DNA from: Chara braunii
Taxonomy: Eukaryota; Streptophyta; Charophyceae; Charales; Characeae
DNA length: 27,717 bases
NCBI GenBank assembly: GCA_003427395.1
Contig: BFEA01000174.1
Coordinates: forward strand, 1-27,717
Reading direction: 5' to 3'
Positions within the stretch are counted from its first letter, which is position 1. Each line of letters starts with the position of its first letter. Below, piece by piece: positions 8,504 through 17,840 of this stretch. The notes beneath the pieces are model-generated. The model had not been told where the DNA came from, searched no databases, and saw only the letters and a program-made list of their open reading frames with translations. A program made the translations under genes and the position numbers.

Positions 8504-9958
8504 CTAGGGGTGCAGGCGAGGTGAGCGGCGAGGAAGGTTTCCCTTCTGAGCCGCTTCATATCGCAGGACAACTGACTTTGCTGTCTTGAGAAGTTCCCTT
8601 CTGTAGAACCATCTGTTCTCAGAAGGAGGCTGGAATGCGAACCTCACAAGATACTGCCGGTCGGGGCCTGTGCCCCACTCGTCCTCAATCCATTCCACGT
8701 CATATCCCTTGCCAGGGATCGGTGAACCAAATTGAGGGGGTCGGTCTGGGAATGCATCGGCTGGGGTAAAAGGAAGCAGCTTAGATGCATGGAAGACCGG
8801 GTAGGTGCGTAGATGCAGCGGAACGTCGATAACATACGACGGGCCGAAGGGATCAGCGCCCACTGTATCTAGGACCTGCCATGGACCCAGGTAACGTGGC
8901 AACAGCTTGGGGGAGATATCCTCCTCCCTCGACAGCTCAGAACTGGCCACCCAGACATGATCACCAGTGCGGATGGGGGAAGGCCGTCTGTGGCGATTAG
9001 CTTGCTCAACCATAGCCTTTTGGGCTTTGAACAAGTTCGCGCGGGCTCTTTCCACATCTAGACGATAACGTCTGGTGAACTCTGTTGTGCCTGGTGTCAG
9101 ATCAGGCTTAGCCTTATCAATGATGTCATCGAGAGGCTGTCGTGGTTCATGCCCCCAGTGTAACCGGTAGGGACTGAACCCTATCGAGGAGTGGACAAAC
9201 ATGTTATACATGAGCTCTGCCCTAGCCAAGTAAAGATGATCTGGAGAGATGACAGGACGCAACAATTGGAATAAGACTTGGTTCATCACCTCAGCCTGAC
9301 CATTGGCTTCAGGATGATGACCAGAGGTCATGTCCAATCGTGAGTGCAGGTAATCCTTACAATAGGACTGCCACTCATCGCTGCAAAACCTGGAGTCTCG
9401 GTCACTGACTATAGAAGTGGGCGGTCCATGGTGAGTGACCCACCTCTCAGAAAAGGTTGCTCTCACAGTCGGGACTCTAGCTACCTCTGGCAAGGGGATG
9501 AACTCTGCGTATTTGGATAACATGTCCACGCAGACCATAACCTAGCGCATGCCACGAGGGGTGGTCTTGCCTAAATCTGTGAAATCGATCGCCACAGATT
9601 CAGCAGGGCCATCAGGTATGGGTAGGGGTTTGAGCAGTCCCAAAGGAGGTCTACGATGGACCTTATTCCTTTGGCAGAGCTCACAGGTGTCCACATAGCG
9701 CAGCATATCACTCCGCATCTCCTTCCAGAAGAAGCGCTGCGACAGGGCTGCATAAGACTTTAGGAACCCAGAATGTCCATGGGCATCATGACACTCTGAC
9801 ATCAGTAGTGTCCTGAGCCGTTGGTCCTGGGGAATGCACAAGCGCTCCTCCCCTCTGCTGTAAGTATACAGCAGTTCTGAACTCAGCGCATAGCCTGGTT
9901 CAGAATTAGGATCTGCTTGCAGATTCCTGACGATGGGTCCGAAAGTCTCATCCTGAGG
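8504..9958 (-). pseudogene. E2 integrase with chromo-like C-terminus
   Basis: Integrase inserts the cDNA into the genome. The zinc finger is complete (ECHDAHGHSG...CELCQRNK). The catalytic triad is visible: Asp at 9584-9586 (AIDFTDL), Asp at 9401-9403 (VSDRDSRF) and Glu at 9290-9292 (NGQAEVMNQ). A GPW module (RYLGPWQVL) and SYVIDVPLHLRTYPVFHASKLLPF follow. The C-terminus (GYDVEWIEDEWG...YLVRFAF...NRWFYRRELL) resembles a chromodomain that has lost the usual KWKGY and TWEP motifs. A single in-frame TAG at 9542-9544 separates the first Asp from the second, where Gln is a likely ancestor. The frame ends at 8504. Close relatives are E1 and E4. Confidence 0.93.
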
Positions 9959-11458
9959 GAGTAGACGAGCAATGGTCTGACGGGTCTCCTCTCCAAAGGA
10001 GTGAGTAGAGGAGATTAGAGCAAAAGAGTCAGGCCTACGAGAGAGGGCATCTGCTACCTTGTTGTAGCAGCCCTTCTTATGCTTCAGTTCAAAGTCAAAC
10101 ATGTCTATGAACTGAATGTACCGTGCCAATTTATCGTTCAACTCTCCCTGGGACTTCATCCACTGAAGGGTGGAGTGATCTGAGAAGATCTTGAAGTGCC
10201 TTCCCAGGAGAAAGTGTTTCCAGTGTTTCAGGGCACAGACAAGAGCATATGACTCTTTCTCGTAGGTGGAGTCCTGGAGCTTTTGAGTCTTGATTTTCTT
10301 ACTCATAAACTCTACAGGCCATAGACCATTCCCATCATCCTACGGAAGAACTGCCCCAATGCCATACTGACTAGCGTCAGTGGTCAGGATAAATGGCAGA
10401 GTGGGGTCAGGTAACTTCAGCACTGGCGCACGAGTCACGGCCTTCTTGAGTCGTGTGAAGGCCAACTGACAGGGAAGGGACCCTGCAGAAAAGTTCCTGA
10501 CAAACTTTCTATAGTATGAGGCTAGACCCATGAAGGACCTGACATCCCTCACTGTCTGTGGCTGAGGTCACTCCTGAATAGCAGCAATCTTGCCTGCTTC
10601 AGGAGCCAGGCCATCTCCAGAGATTACATGACCCAGATAGATGACAGAGGGAACTCCAAAGGAGAACTTCTCTCTGTTGATCTTGTGCTGGCTGTCACGT
10701 AACGACTGAAGGACCAAAGCCAAGTGCTCCGCATGTTCCCTGGCAGTTTTGCTGAATACCAGGATATCATCCAGGTAGACAACCATAAACTTGTCCAGGT
10801 AAGGCTTGAAGATGCGGTGCATCTCTGTCTGGAAGGTCCTAGGGGAATTGCAAAGTCCGAATGGCATGACCAGGAACTCGTAAGCCCCATACCTGGTCTT
10901 GAAGGCTGTCTTGTAGACATCCTCCTCTGCCATCTCAATCTGGTGGTAGCCAGATTTGAGATCGACTTTGCTGAACACTGTGCAGCCCTGCACCATATCC
11001 AGAAGGTCATCGATCCTAGGAAGTGGCTCTGGACTCTTCCTAGTGATCTTGTTGAGACCCCTGTAGTCAATGCACATTCTGAACTCGCCATTCCCTTTGG
11101 GTACAAAGAAAACAGGTGCACCGAATTCAGATGTGTTGGGTCTGATCCATTCCTTGCTGGTCAGGGTCTCAAGCTGTCTTCTGAGCTCCTCAAGCTCAGC
11201 AGGGGACATCCTGTAGATGCGGCCCTTGGGAGGGACCACTCCAGGCAGCAGCTCGATGTGATGCTTGGTTGGCCGGTTGGGTAACCCAAAGGGCTCCTGC
11301 ATCAGATCTGCATACTGATCGACAACCTGCTGTATCTCAGGAGGACAGGAAACTGGGGGAGCATCTGTTTGCTTGACCAGAGCTATGAACAGACTCTCAT
11401 GGTCATACTGGCGTGAGAGAGAGTAAAACTCTCTCGCTCTCAGGCAGTAGCAAGAGGT
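9959..11458 (-). pseudogene. E2 reverse transcriptase and RNase H
   Basis: Copies element RNA into DNA and degrades the RNA strand. RT fingers (GEFRMCIDYRGLNK), palm (FSKVDLKSGYHQI, VMPFGLCNSP) and the YLDD catalytic box (10766-10777, [11 protein letters not shown]) are intact, as is YLGHVIS. Two stops interrupt the same frame: TGA at 10568-10570 (Trp expected in QEWPQP) and TAG at 10340-10342. Between NFSAGSLPC and QLAFTRLKKA about 25 residues normally present in this RT tail appear missing, an in-frame deletion. RNase H follows with TTDAS, the ESYA helix and FSDHSTLQWM, ending KVADALSRR. The open pieces are 10568-11302, 10340-10552 and 9542-10306. Confidence 0.93.
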
Positions 11459-11992
11459 TTAAGGGTGATGATCAGCAGCAATCATGCATGGCTGATACAC
11501 CCCCTGGCTATTAGGTAGCTCAACCTTTGGGATCTGCCAGTCGATCCTTGGGTTGACTGCCTTCAGCCACTGCATGGCGAATACCAAATCAAAGGGTAGT
11601 TCAGGGAAGATGTAGAAGTTCAGACTGTGTCTGACTTCTCCAGCATTGTCGAAGGTCATAGGGATACCCTTGACCTTCTCCCTGATGCTCAGCACTGTAG
11701 AGTCACCAATCCTCACCAGCAGCGGTTGTTGCAGCTGCTGAACTTTCATGCCCAGATGCAGCTTTTTAACTGCACTGGGAGACATGAAGTTCCTGGTGGC
11801 TCCACAGTCCAACAGCCCAGTGGTCTTGGTGCGATTGATCAGGGGCCGAAGCATGATGAGATCAGACTTGCTTTTCTTCTGTTCCTTCAGATGAAGGAAG
11901 AAGGTAGCAAGGGACTGAAGCTCATACTGCCCCGGGTCCTGATCCGGGTCAGGATCCTCATAGCAGAAGGATGTTGCCCGCGCAGTCCCCAA
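11459..11992 (-). pseudogene. E2 retroviral-type aspartic protease
   Basis: The open piece is 177 aa. The active-site segment LLDCGATRNFM corresponds to the family's D-S/T-G-A: catalytic Asp and Gly are kept, the second position is Cys. The downstream FPELPFDLVFAMQWL matches the conserved segment before the RT in Ty3/gypsy proteases. A TAA at 11459-11461 separates it from the RT, which continues in the same frame. In a live element it would cut the Gag-Pol polyprotein as a dimer. Confidence 0.88.
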
Positions 11993-12096
11993 ACAAACAT
12001 TGTCACCTACAGTCTCAACTGAAACAGCTGCAGATTCACCTATCTGAGTAGATGAAGGTGCAGCACTGGGGGGAACTGTTGTCCCCAGGGTCTGTT

Positions 12097-13631
12097 TCAG
12101 TTTTTTAACTGTCCTGGGTCTGGCATGTAAGGGCAGTCCCTTAGGAATTGTTGTCCCTCACATCTCAGACAGACCCCTCTCTCCTTCCTTCTTCTCCAGA
12201 CCCCTTCCTGGATCTTGAGGTCATGCCAGGGGAGTGTGGAGGGATTGAGTGGGTCAGCTGGCATGCGGACGTCTTCGGGCAAGTTAGGGCGTTGGGAAGA
12301 GGAAGGCCGACGTCCCTTTTCCTTCCCCTTTGCACTGGCTGAGGCTGTGGTGGGAGAAAATTTCTTCTGCTGTTGCAGAACTCCCAGAACAGCCTGCTGA
12401 ATCTAAACCTGATGCAGATCCCACATGAGTGAAGGTTGCCTTTCCCTTTCTGCCACCTCTAGGGAAGGCACCTTTCCTCCTGTCAGAGGATGGGGCCTGA
12501 ACATGAAGCTTTGCCTCCATGTCCAGGGCTGCGCGGCCAAAGGACCTCCAGTACTTGTGCCCAGCGCTATACAAGGCAACTGCAAACTTCTCAGGCGCTG
12601 CCCTGCAGAAGTTGGTCAGCAAATCATCAGTTGACATGACCAACTCAGGGGTGGAGGTCAGCTGCTCGAACTCAGCAAACAAGGCCTGCAGGTTACCGCT
12701 GTATCGCTGCTGCCCCAGGCGAGCAATCCTGTCAGCAGCCTTTCGGGCCCGCTCCTTGTCTGCAAAACGGTCCTCCAAGGCCTGCAGAAGTCTGTCCACC
12801 CCAAGCCCAAAAGCCCAATCCTCCATCGATTGCTGCTGGTTGCTGGAGGTTGACGTAGCCCACTTCAGAGCGGGTCCCTCCAGCAGCCCCAGAATCGTAG
12901 CCACCTTGGTCTGTTCTGGGCAGATAAAGCCCCTCAAGTAGGCTTTAGTCCCAGCAGCCCAGTCCCCAAAATCAGTCTTGGGGTCATCACCCCTGAACTT
13001 GTTGGGTGCAGGGATCTTTGGACCTCTTTGATCTCCTGCAGTAACAGCAGCATAGGTGGCCTTTCCTGAGGCCTTTTGGGAATGAGGTGGTGACCGGGAA
13101 GAATGTGCTGAACCAGGGGGAGTTGAAGGAGAAGTAGAAGGAGGAGAAGGTTTGGGTTTTATCAGAGGGCTGAGGGGCAATCAGCTTGGCGGTTGACAGC
13201 TGAGCAGTCAAGTTCTGAATCGCATCCAGAATCTTAGACTGCTGAGCTGCCAGGTCGTCAACCCGACGCTCCAAACGCTCAAAACGATCATCTCAGTTCG
13301 TGAAGTGAGAACTGGTGATCTTGTGCTCCTGGATGATCATCTCTACCAGGTGTTTGGTCACCTGTGCACAACGGTCATCTGTGAGCACCTTGTCTAGCTG
13401 CTCCAACAGATATTCCCTTCTAGAATTATCTGTTGCAGCCTCTAGCTCAGCTGCCTCCTGACGTTCCAAAGCTGCAAGCATGTCCTGTTGATGCTGCAAC
13501 TGCTCTTGCAGCTCCTTCCGCTGAGTAGCAGTCAGAGGTGGAGGAGGAAGAGTGGAGGTTGAAGGCCGCTGACCTTCCACCTTCATCACCACTTCCACCT
13601 GTGACTGCTGCTGAGCCCCCTGACCATACAT
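12097..13631 (-). pseudogene. E2 gag, broken by one stop and frameshifts
   Basis: Structural protein of the particle. The N-terminal piece (13293-13631, MYGQGAQQQSQ...) is Gln/Glu-rich and a likely coiled coil. It stops at TGA 13293-13295 and the same frame goes on as FERLERRVDDLAAQQSKI, another coiled coil. A frameshift near 13150-13180 leads to 12284-13180. That piece is Pro/Ser-rich, then the capsid-like gag domain (NKFRGDD...FGDWAAGTKAYLRG, LLEGPALKWA, ADRIARLGQQRYSG, LTNFCRAAPEKF), then a basic stretch. A second frameshift leads to 12097-12282, with a zinc knuckle reading CLRCEGQQFLRDC. Its expected His is absent and the spacing is one residue short, so it is degenerate. Confidence 0.88.
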
Positions 13632-15131
13632 TTTCCTTTTTCAAAAATAAAACCAAAAACAAAATAAGACAGCAACCTGAGTATGCAGCGATAATCAGAT
13701 TCCTTCAAACACCCTGGAATCGCTGCAAAACTCAGACACTGCAATAGGTGGGTGAATGGGCAATCAGCGGTTTGGGTTGGAAGGGTGTCTCTGGGGTCAG
13801 GTGTCAGACCGACTGTAAGTCCAACAAAATCAGGCACACGATTTCCTTTTACTGACCCTGCACCACATTGGAGTTAGTAAAGTCACTTCACTACTCTTCC
13901 CGGGACACACTAGATTTCCAGAGCCCACTAGAAAACAAGTGTAATCAGTGAGAATGATAGAAGATGGTTAGTACAAACAAGAGAGATCAACCACAACAAG
14001 CGATTCAGACAGAGACCCTATATCGTGACGCAAACTCTAATCCTGACCCTGATGACTCTGGCGGCCATACCCTAGGGTATGGCGAAGTACAATATTCACT
14101 GTATTAAGTGAAATACTGAAAATCCAATCATGCGATTCTGATTCACTGGGGACTGACAGAATGGAATTCTGACGGACAGAATTGAAGTTGTGACTGACCC
14201 TAATTAGCACAGGCTATAAATATACTCGGCGCAAAACAACAATTCACAGTATCACTACCTTTCCAGTACAAAATTCACAATTTGAGTATCCCAGATCAAT
14301 CGCAATGCAGTACAGCTGTCACAGAACACTTTTGGATCACAAAGAGTCAACAGAGGGTGAGGAATGAGCAGAGAGAGGTAGGGGAGAGAGGGCTATAGTT
14401 GTCATGCAGTCTACGATTTTCACAACCAGTCACCGACAGACAACTAGACCATTATAATTGACTAAATTAATCCTATTTGGATCGCTATGCAGGTAGGCGC
14501 ATGGAACGGACTCACTTTCAGAGAATCTTGCAGGTGTTGATGAAGATCTGGCTATGGCAGATGATGACCCTTATCTCACCAACCAAACATTCCTCCTGAC
14601 AATCCCACGCACAAAACTGCTTCAAACTTGTTGATCCTCCTCAGGGTCCTGTAGCGCTGCACTCCCTTACTCCAGATGCACTATATCTGGTCCTGTGGCG
14701 CCCAATATGCCAACACCAAACTATCTCGCCACAGTACCTAGTAGCCGCTGATACTAAAAATAGCCCCTGATGGGGTTATGTCTTTCTGGAGATCGATATG
14801 TACAGTCACTCTCCTCCAGCGCTACCCAGGGATGATGCCGCTCAGGGTTCCCTGATGTCCTCAGGGGTAATTCGCAACTCTGGGTACTTCACAATACTAC
14901 CCTCAGGGTTGGTTATGGCGAAATAGCCCTGTACTCCCACTTCCTAACAAGCGCCCTGACAGTGTGCTTGCTCAGTACACACATTGAACACCTGAATCCA
15001 CCGCTGAAAGTCTTCTTCCCTGCTGACTCAGTACTGGGGAAGATGAATCGCCATGAAACTCTCGCCAGTAGATGGCCAGATGAAGAAGATGCCTCAGTGC
15101 GCTCAACCCTCAGTGTTCCAATTCCAATCCC
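13632..15131 (-). other. E2 5' leader, non-coding
   Basis: About 1.5 kb between the gag start and the primer site, with no credible reading frame. It contains the 20-nt palindrome at 14064-14083 and several CCCTCAGG/CCTGATG words around 14760-14910. Leaders of this kind usually hold packaging and dimerisation signals, which is inference here. Confidence 0.6.
14064..14083. repeat. 20-nt perfect palindrome in the E2 leader
   Basis: GCCATACCCTAGGGTATGGC reads the same on both strands. It sits between the primer site and gag of E2, where retroviruses carry self-complementary dimerisation sites. That role is only a suggestion. Confidence 0.85.
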
Positions 15132-15143
15132 GCTCCGATACCA
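15132..15143 (-). other. E2 primer binding site (tRNA-iMet type)
   Basis: On the minus strand TGGTATCGGAGC lies two bases after the end of the 5' LTR. It differs at one position from TGGTATCAGAGC, the complement of the initiator tRNA-Met 3' end used by many plant Ty3/gypsy and Ty1/copia elements. It fixes the inner LTR border at 15146. Confidence 0.85.
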
Positions 15144-15145
15144 AC

Positions 15146-15509
15146 TGTTATGAACTTGGTTGTCTGACGATTTTTATCGCCACTCACACACAGACAATCC
15201 CATACATGCCCATACATGCATAAGAGAAGAGGGAGAGCAGACGAAGTCCAAACTGCACACAAATAAAAATAGGCAGCGGAAATCAACCATGCACAAATGG
15301 GGAGAAGGCACACAGTGTTTCTCACTCTCTGACAAACTCCCAACAACCAATCACAAGAAGAACCAGCGAGGATAACAATTGAAATAACACTGATGTTGAG
15401 CCAACTCAAACAATTATCATAACAGAGTTTGTTCCAGTATCTCGCCACTCTCAGAACTCACACCCCANTCTCTATCCTACACCCAGTTAGTAGCGCCACA
15501 CCAGAATAG
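15146..15509 (-). repeat. E2 5' LTR, inner part (interrupted)
   Basis: Matches 7407-7769 with about a dozen differences and one indel. It stops at AATAG, where E3 begins, and the LTR resumes after the second AATAG at 25700. N at 15468. Confidence 0.95.
15505..15509. repeat. Left target-site duplication of E3 (AATAG)
   Basis: AATAG precedes the E3 LTR start and is repeated at 25695-25699. The uninterrupted E2 LTR at 7765-7769 has a single AATAG, which confirms the insertion point. Confidence 0.95.
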
Positions 15510-16042
15510 TGCAGCGGGCCTTCATCTGCCCTGGCCTACAACTAGGGCCTATTTGGCTATTTGCCCAGTTCGGCCTGTGGGACCAGGCCGTGGCCTGACC
15601 CCACAGGCCGTGTGTTGTTCTAGTCCTGCCCGGTACCACTGTCGGTACCAGGCCAGTCCAGTCCAGTCAGTCAGTCCGCTGGGGGTATACCCCAGCAGTT
15701 GTCTGATTTTTGTCATTCTTCACTTTCGCAGATCTTGGAGTACGTGCGTGTGGAGTCTGCATCGGAGCTGCGCTGTCCCTTCCAGCTCCATCTCTATCTC
15801 TGTCTCTTATACACATCTAGATGTGTATAAGAGACAGGTCCAGTCCAGTCAGTCAGTCCGCTGGGGGTATACCCCAGCAGTTGTCTGATTTTTGTCATTC
15901 TTCACTTTCGCAGATCTTGGAGTACGTGCGTGTGGAGTCTGCATCGGAGCTGCGCTGTCCCTTCCAGCTCCATCTCTATCTCGTCCTTCGTCCACCCTTC
16001 TTCTCCATCCTGTCGGACCGCCATCCCTGTGGGTCCGACACA
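15510..16042 (+). repeat. E3 5' LTR, inflated by an assembly artefact
   Basis: Starts TGCAGCGGGC, ends GGGTCCGACACA. It should be about 351 bp, but 144 bp are present twice (15656-15799 and 15838-15981) around an adapter. It contains the hairpins GGTACC...GGTACC and CTGGGG...CCCCAG. At the 3' end, TGTCGGACC (16011-16019) pairs with GGTCCGACA (16032-16040). In the other LTR this last hairpin keeps pairing apart from one G-U type change. Confidence 0.93.
15800..15837. other. Nextera/Tn5 mate-pair junction adapter (contaminant)
   Basis: CTGTCTCTTATACACATCT followed at once by its reverse complement AGATGTGTATAAGAGACAG. This is two Tn5 mosaic ends joined head to head, exactly the 38-bp circularisation junction left in Nextera mate-pair reads. 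It is not biological sequence. The flanks repeat the same LTR segment, so the assembler joined two reads from an LTR through the adapter. Translated, it yields peptides such as YTHLDVYKRQ that pollute protein predictions. Confidence 0.98.
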
Positions 16043-16043
16043 C

Positions 16044-16055
16044 TGCTATCAGAGC
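16044..16055 (+). other. E3 primer binding site (tRNA-iMet type)
   Basis: TGCTATCAGAGC begins two bases after the LTR end. It matches TGGTATCAGAGC, the complement of initiator tRNA-Met, at 11 of 12 positions. Confidence 0.85.
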
Positions 16056-16505
16056 AGGCGTTTCTCCCTGCTCCCCTCCCCCATCCGCCCCCTTCATCAT
16101 TTCACACGTGGCTTGAGCAAAAAAGCTCGCCACCTCACGTTTATTATGACACCGGTGCACATTTTTAATCATAACTTCTGCATTTTTAGCTTGTTGGAAA
16201 ACTCTCGACGAGCCGCTTCCAACGAGCCATAGATTGTTAAATTTTGTGCGTTAGTTTTGGAGCTACGGTCGTTCAAAGATCGCGATGTTTTTTTGCCAGC
16301 TCCAAAACCGCGCGCACTCGGTTTTTTTTACGAGCGCTATTTCTACAGGCCGCGGCTAAAGTCGCGCCATATCTCGTTGGAAGCGCCTTCGAAAAAGATT
16401 TCCAACAAATCCTTTTTTGCCAAATTCCGCACAGCGGATCAAAAGTTATTGGCAAAAAACGGATTTCCCCTCTCTTTCCTTTCTCCCTCCCCGTGGCCAC
16501 GAGAG

Positions 16506-16748
16506 TGCCACGTGGCAGCACTTGAAGACCCCCCTGGCTAGGGGGCTGCACTACACGTGGAGAATGTGAGTTTGGGAGATCAAGATCTCTCCCAAACTTT
16601 CCACTTCGAAGATCTGATCAGTCTGATCAGATCTTTATGTCGTGCTAGCAGCTTGTAGCAGTTTGAAGACCCCTTCTTCCAAGGGGTTGCTTGAAGGCCA
16701 AGGTCCATTGGATCTTGATGATCTTGTTGCTCTTGGCTAACCAAGAGC
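16506..16748 (+). repeat. Cluster of perfect hairpins in the E3 leader
   Basis: Successive inverted repeats: TGCCACGTGGCA (16506-16517); CCCCC/GGGGG (16530-16545); AGTTTGGGAGA (16569-16579) with TCTCCCAAACT (16588-16598); AGATCTGATCAG (16610-16621) with CTGATCAGATCT (16623-16634); TGCTA with TAGCA (16643-16660); ACCCCTT (16669-16675) with AAGGGGT (16681-16687); GCTCTTGG (16729-16736) with CCAAGAGC (16741-16748). All arms pair without mismatch. Confidence 0.85.
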
Positions 16749-16752
16749 CTGG

Positions 16753-17105
16753 TATCACCCTCCTACCATTAACCTACTACCCCCCAACCCCTTTCTCTCT
16801 TCCCCCATCATCTAATCACCTTTTCTCCCCCCTACCATTACTCTCTACTCCTCCCTTCCTCTCCACCCATCTTCCACAACCTTTTTCTCTCCTCTCCTCC
16901 CCACTCACCATTTCTCACTAATCTCATCTACTCCTCTCCACCTTTTTCATATCCTTCTCTCCCATTCTACCACCTCTTCTCCTCCTTCCCTCCCCCAACT
17001 ACAATCCCATCATCTCCCCCATCCCCCACCTTACCTTTTTCTTTCCCTTCTCACTTCTTTCTCTCTTCCTTCATCACTTTTCCATCCCCCCCCACACCCA
17101 ACTCC
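16753..17105 (+). other. 353-nt G-less tract in the E3 leader
   Basis: After GG at 16751-16752 the next G on the plus strand is at 17106. The segment is C/T-rich with scattered A. An RNA of this composition cannot form G-C or G-U pairs within itself and contains no AUG. It links the hairpin cluster to the repeated hairpins further down. Confidence 0.95.
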
Positions 17106-17297
17106 GAATTTTTCTGGTTTTTTTTCTTTTTTTCTCTTTCTCTTTGATGTAAAATTTTTCTTTGTCTCCAAAAATCTGAATCATCTTATTCCCTACCTCT
17201 CTTCTTATTTATTTATTTATTTTTTTATTTATTCTGAAAATTTGAAATTTTCTGCGGCACCTCTATATCTTGCTAAGACTTGGTCTTTCTTTGTTGT

Positions 17298-17601
17298 CGG
17301 CGCACATTTTGACCCCTTGGGGGTAGCGAAGCGCTGGCCAAAATTTTTCCATTCTACTTAGTCTTTTTCTTGACGGCACACTTTGACCCCATGGGGGTAA
17401 CGAAATGCTGCCGAAATTTTTGAAAAATTTAAAAACTTAGCTTCTCTTTACTCTTTTCCACCTCTTTATTTATTTATTTATTTACTCATTTATTTTTCTG
17501 AAAATTTTAATCTGCAGCATTTTGAAAGTTAGTGTGTCCTTCTTGCACTTTCCTTCCTCTTGGCACATTTTCGACCCCATGCGGGGTGAGAAAATGCTGC
17601 C
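17298..17601 (+). repeat. Three diverged hairpin units in the E3 leader
   Basis: Units at 17298-17339, 17374-17412 and 17562-17601 share GGC.CAC.TTT, then GACCCC..(G)GGGGT, then .GAAATGCTGCCGAAA. Each can fold twice: an inner CCCC/GGGG stem-loop, and an outer pairing of GGCA with TGCC or GGCG with CGCC-like ends. TTTATTTATTTATTT tracts lie before and between them (17206-17230, 17464-17490, 17650-17668). Confidence 0.75.
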
Positions 17602-17804
17602 GAAAATTCCAAAAAAATAAATATTCTCTCTCTCCTCACTCTTTAGATTTTATTTATTTATTTATTTCTATTTCTTCTTTTATTTGATCTTTATCTTGAA
17701 AATCCACTGTTTATTCTGTTTTCTCCCCTCCATAAATTTTTTTCTTTTCTTTTTTTTTTCTTGATTAGGTCGCCGCTACCTTCCCCTAACCACCTAAACT
17801 CCGG

Positions 17805-17840
17805 TTAGGGTTTCCCTAGGGTTTTTCTAGGGTTAAGGGT
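17805..17840 (+). promoter_or_regulatory. Telo-box-like TAGGGTTT words
   Basis: TTAGGGTTT at 17805-17813, followed by CTAGGGTTT and CTAGGGTTAAGGGTT within 30 bp. This resembles degenerate plant telomere repeat or the telo-box of plant promoters. In transcribed leader DNA its meaning is unclear. Confidence 0.45.

Noticed and set aside
10724-11284. 186-aa plus-strand ORF
   Set aside because: Antisense shadow of the E2 reverse transcriptase, which carries all family motifs on the minus strand.
15553-16168. ORFs on the plus strand across 15800-15837
   Set aside because: They read through the Nextera adapter and duplicated LTR.
16753-17105. CRISPR or microsatellite origin for the C/T-rich tract
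   Set aside because: No regular unit or spacer pattern; the sequence is non-periodic although G-free.
17805-17840. True telomere or interstitial telomere array
   Set aside because: Only three or four imperfect TAGGGTT words within 35 bp, inside a retrotransposon leader.
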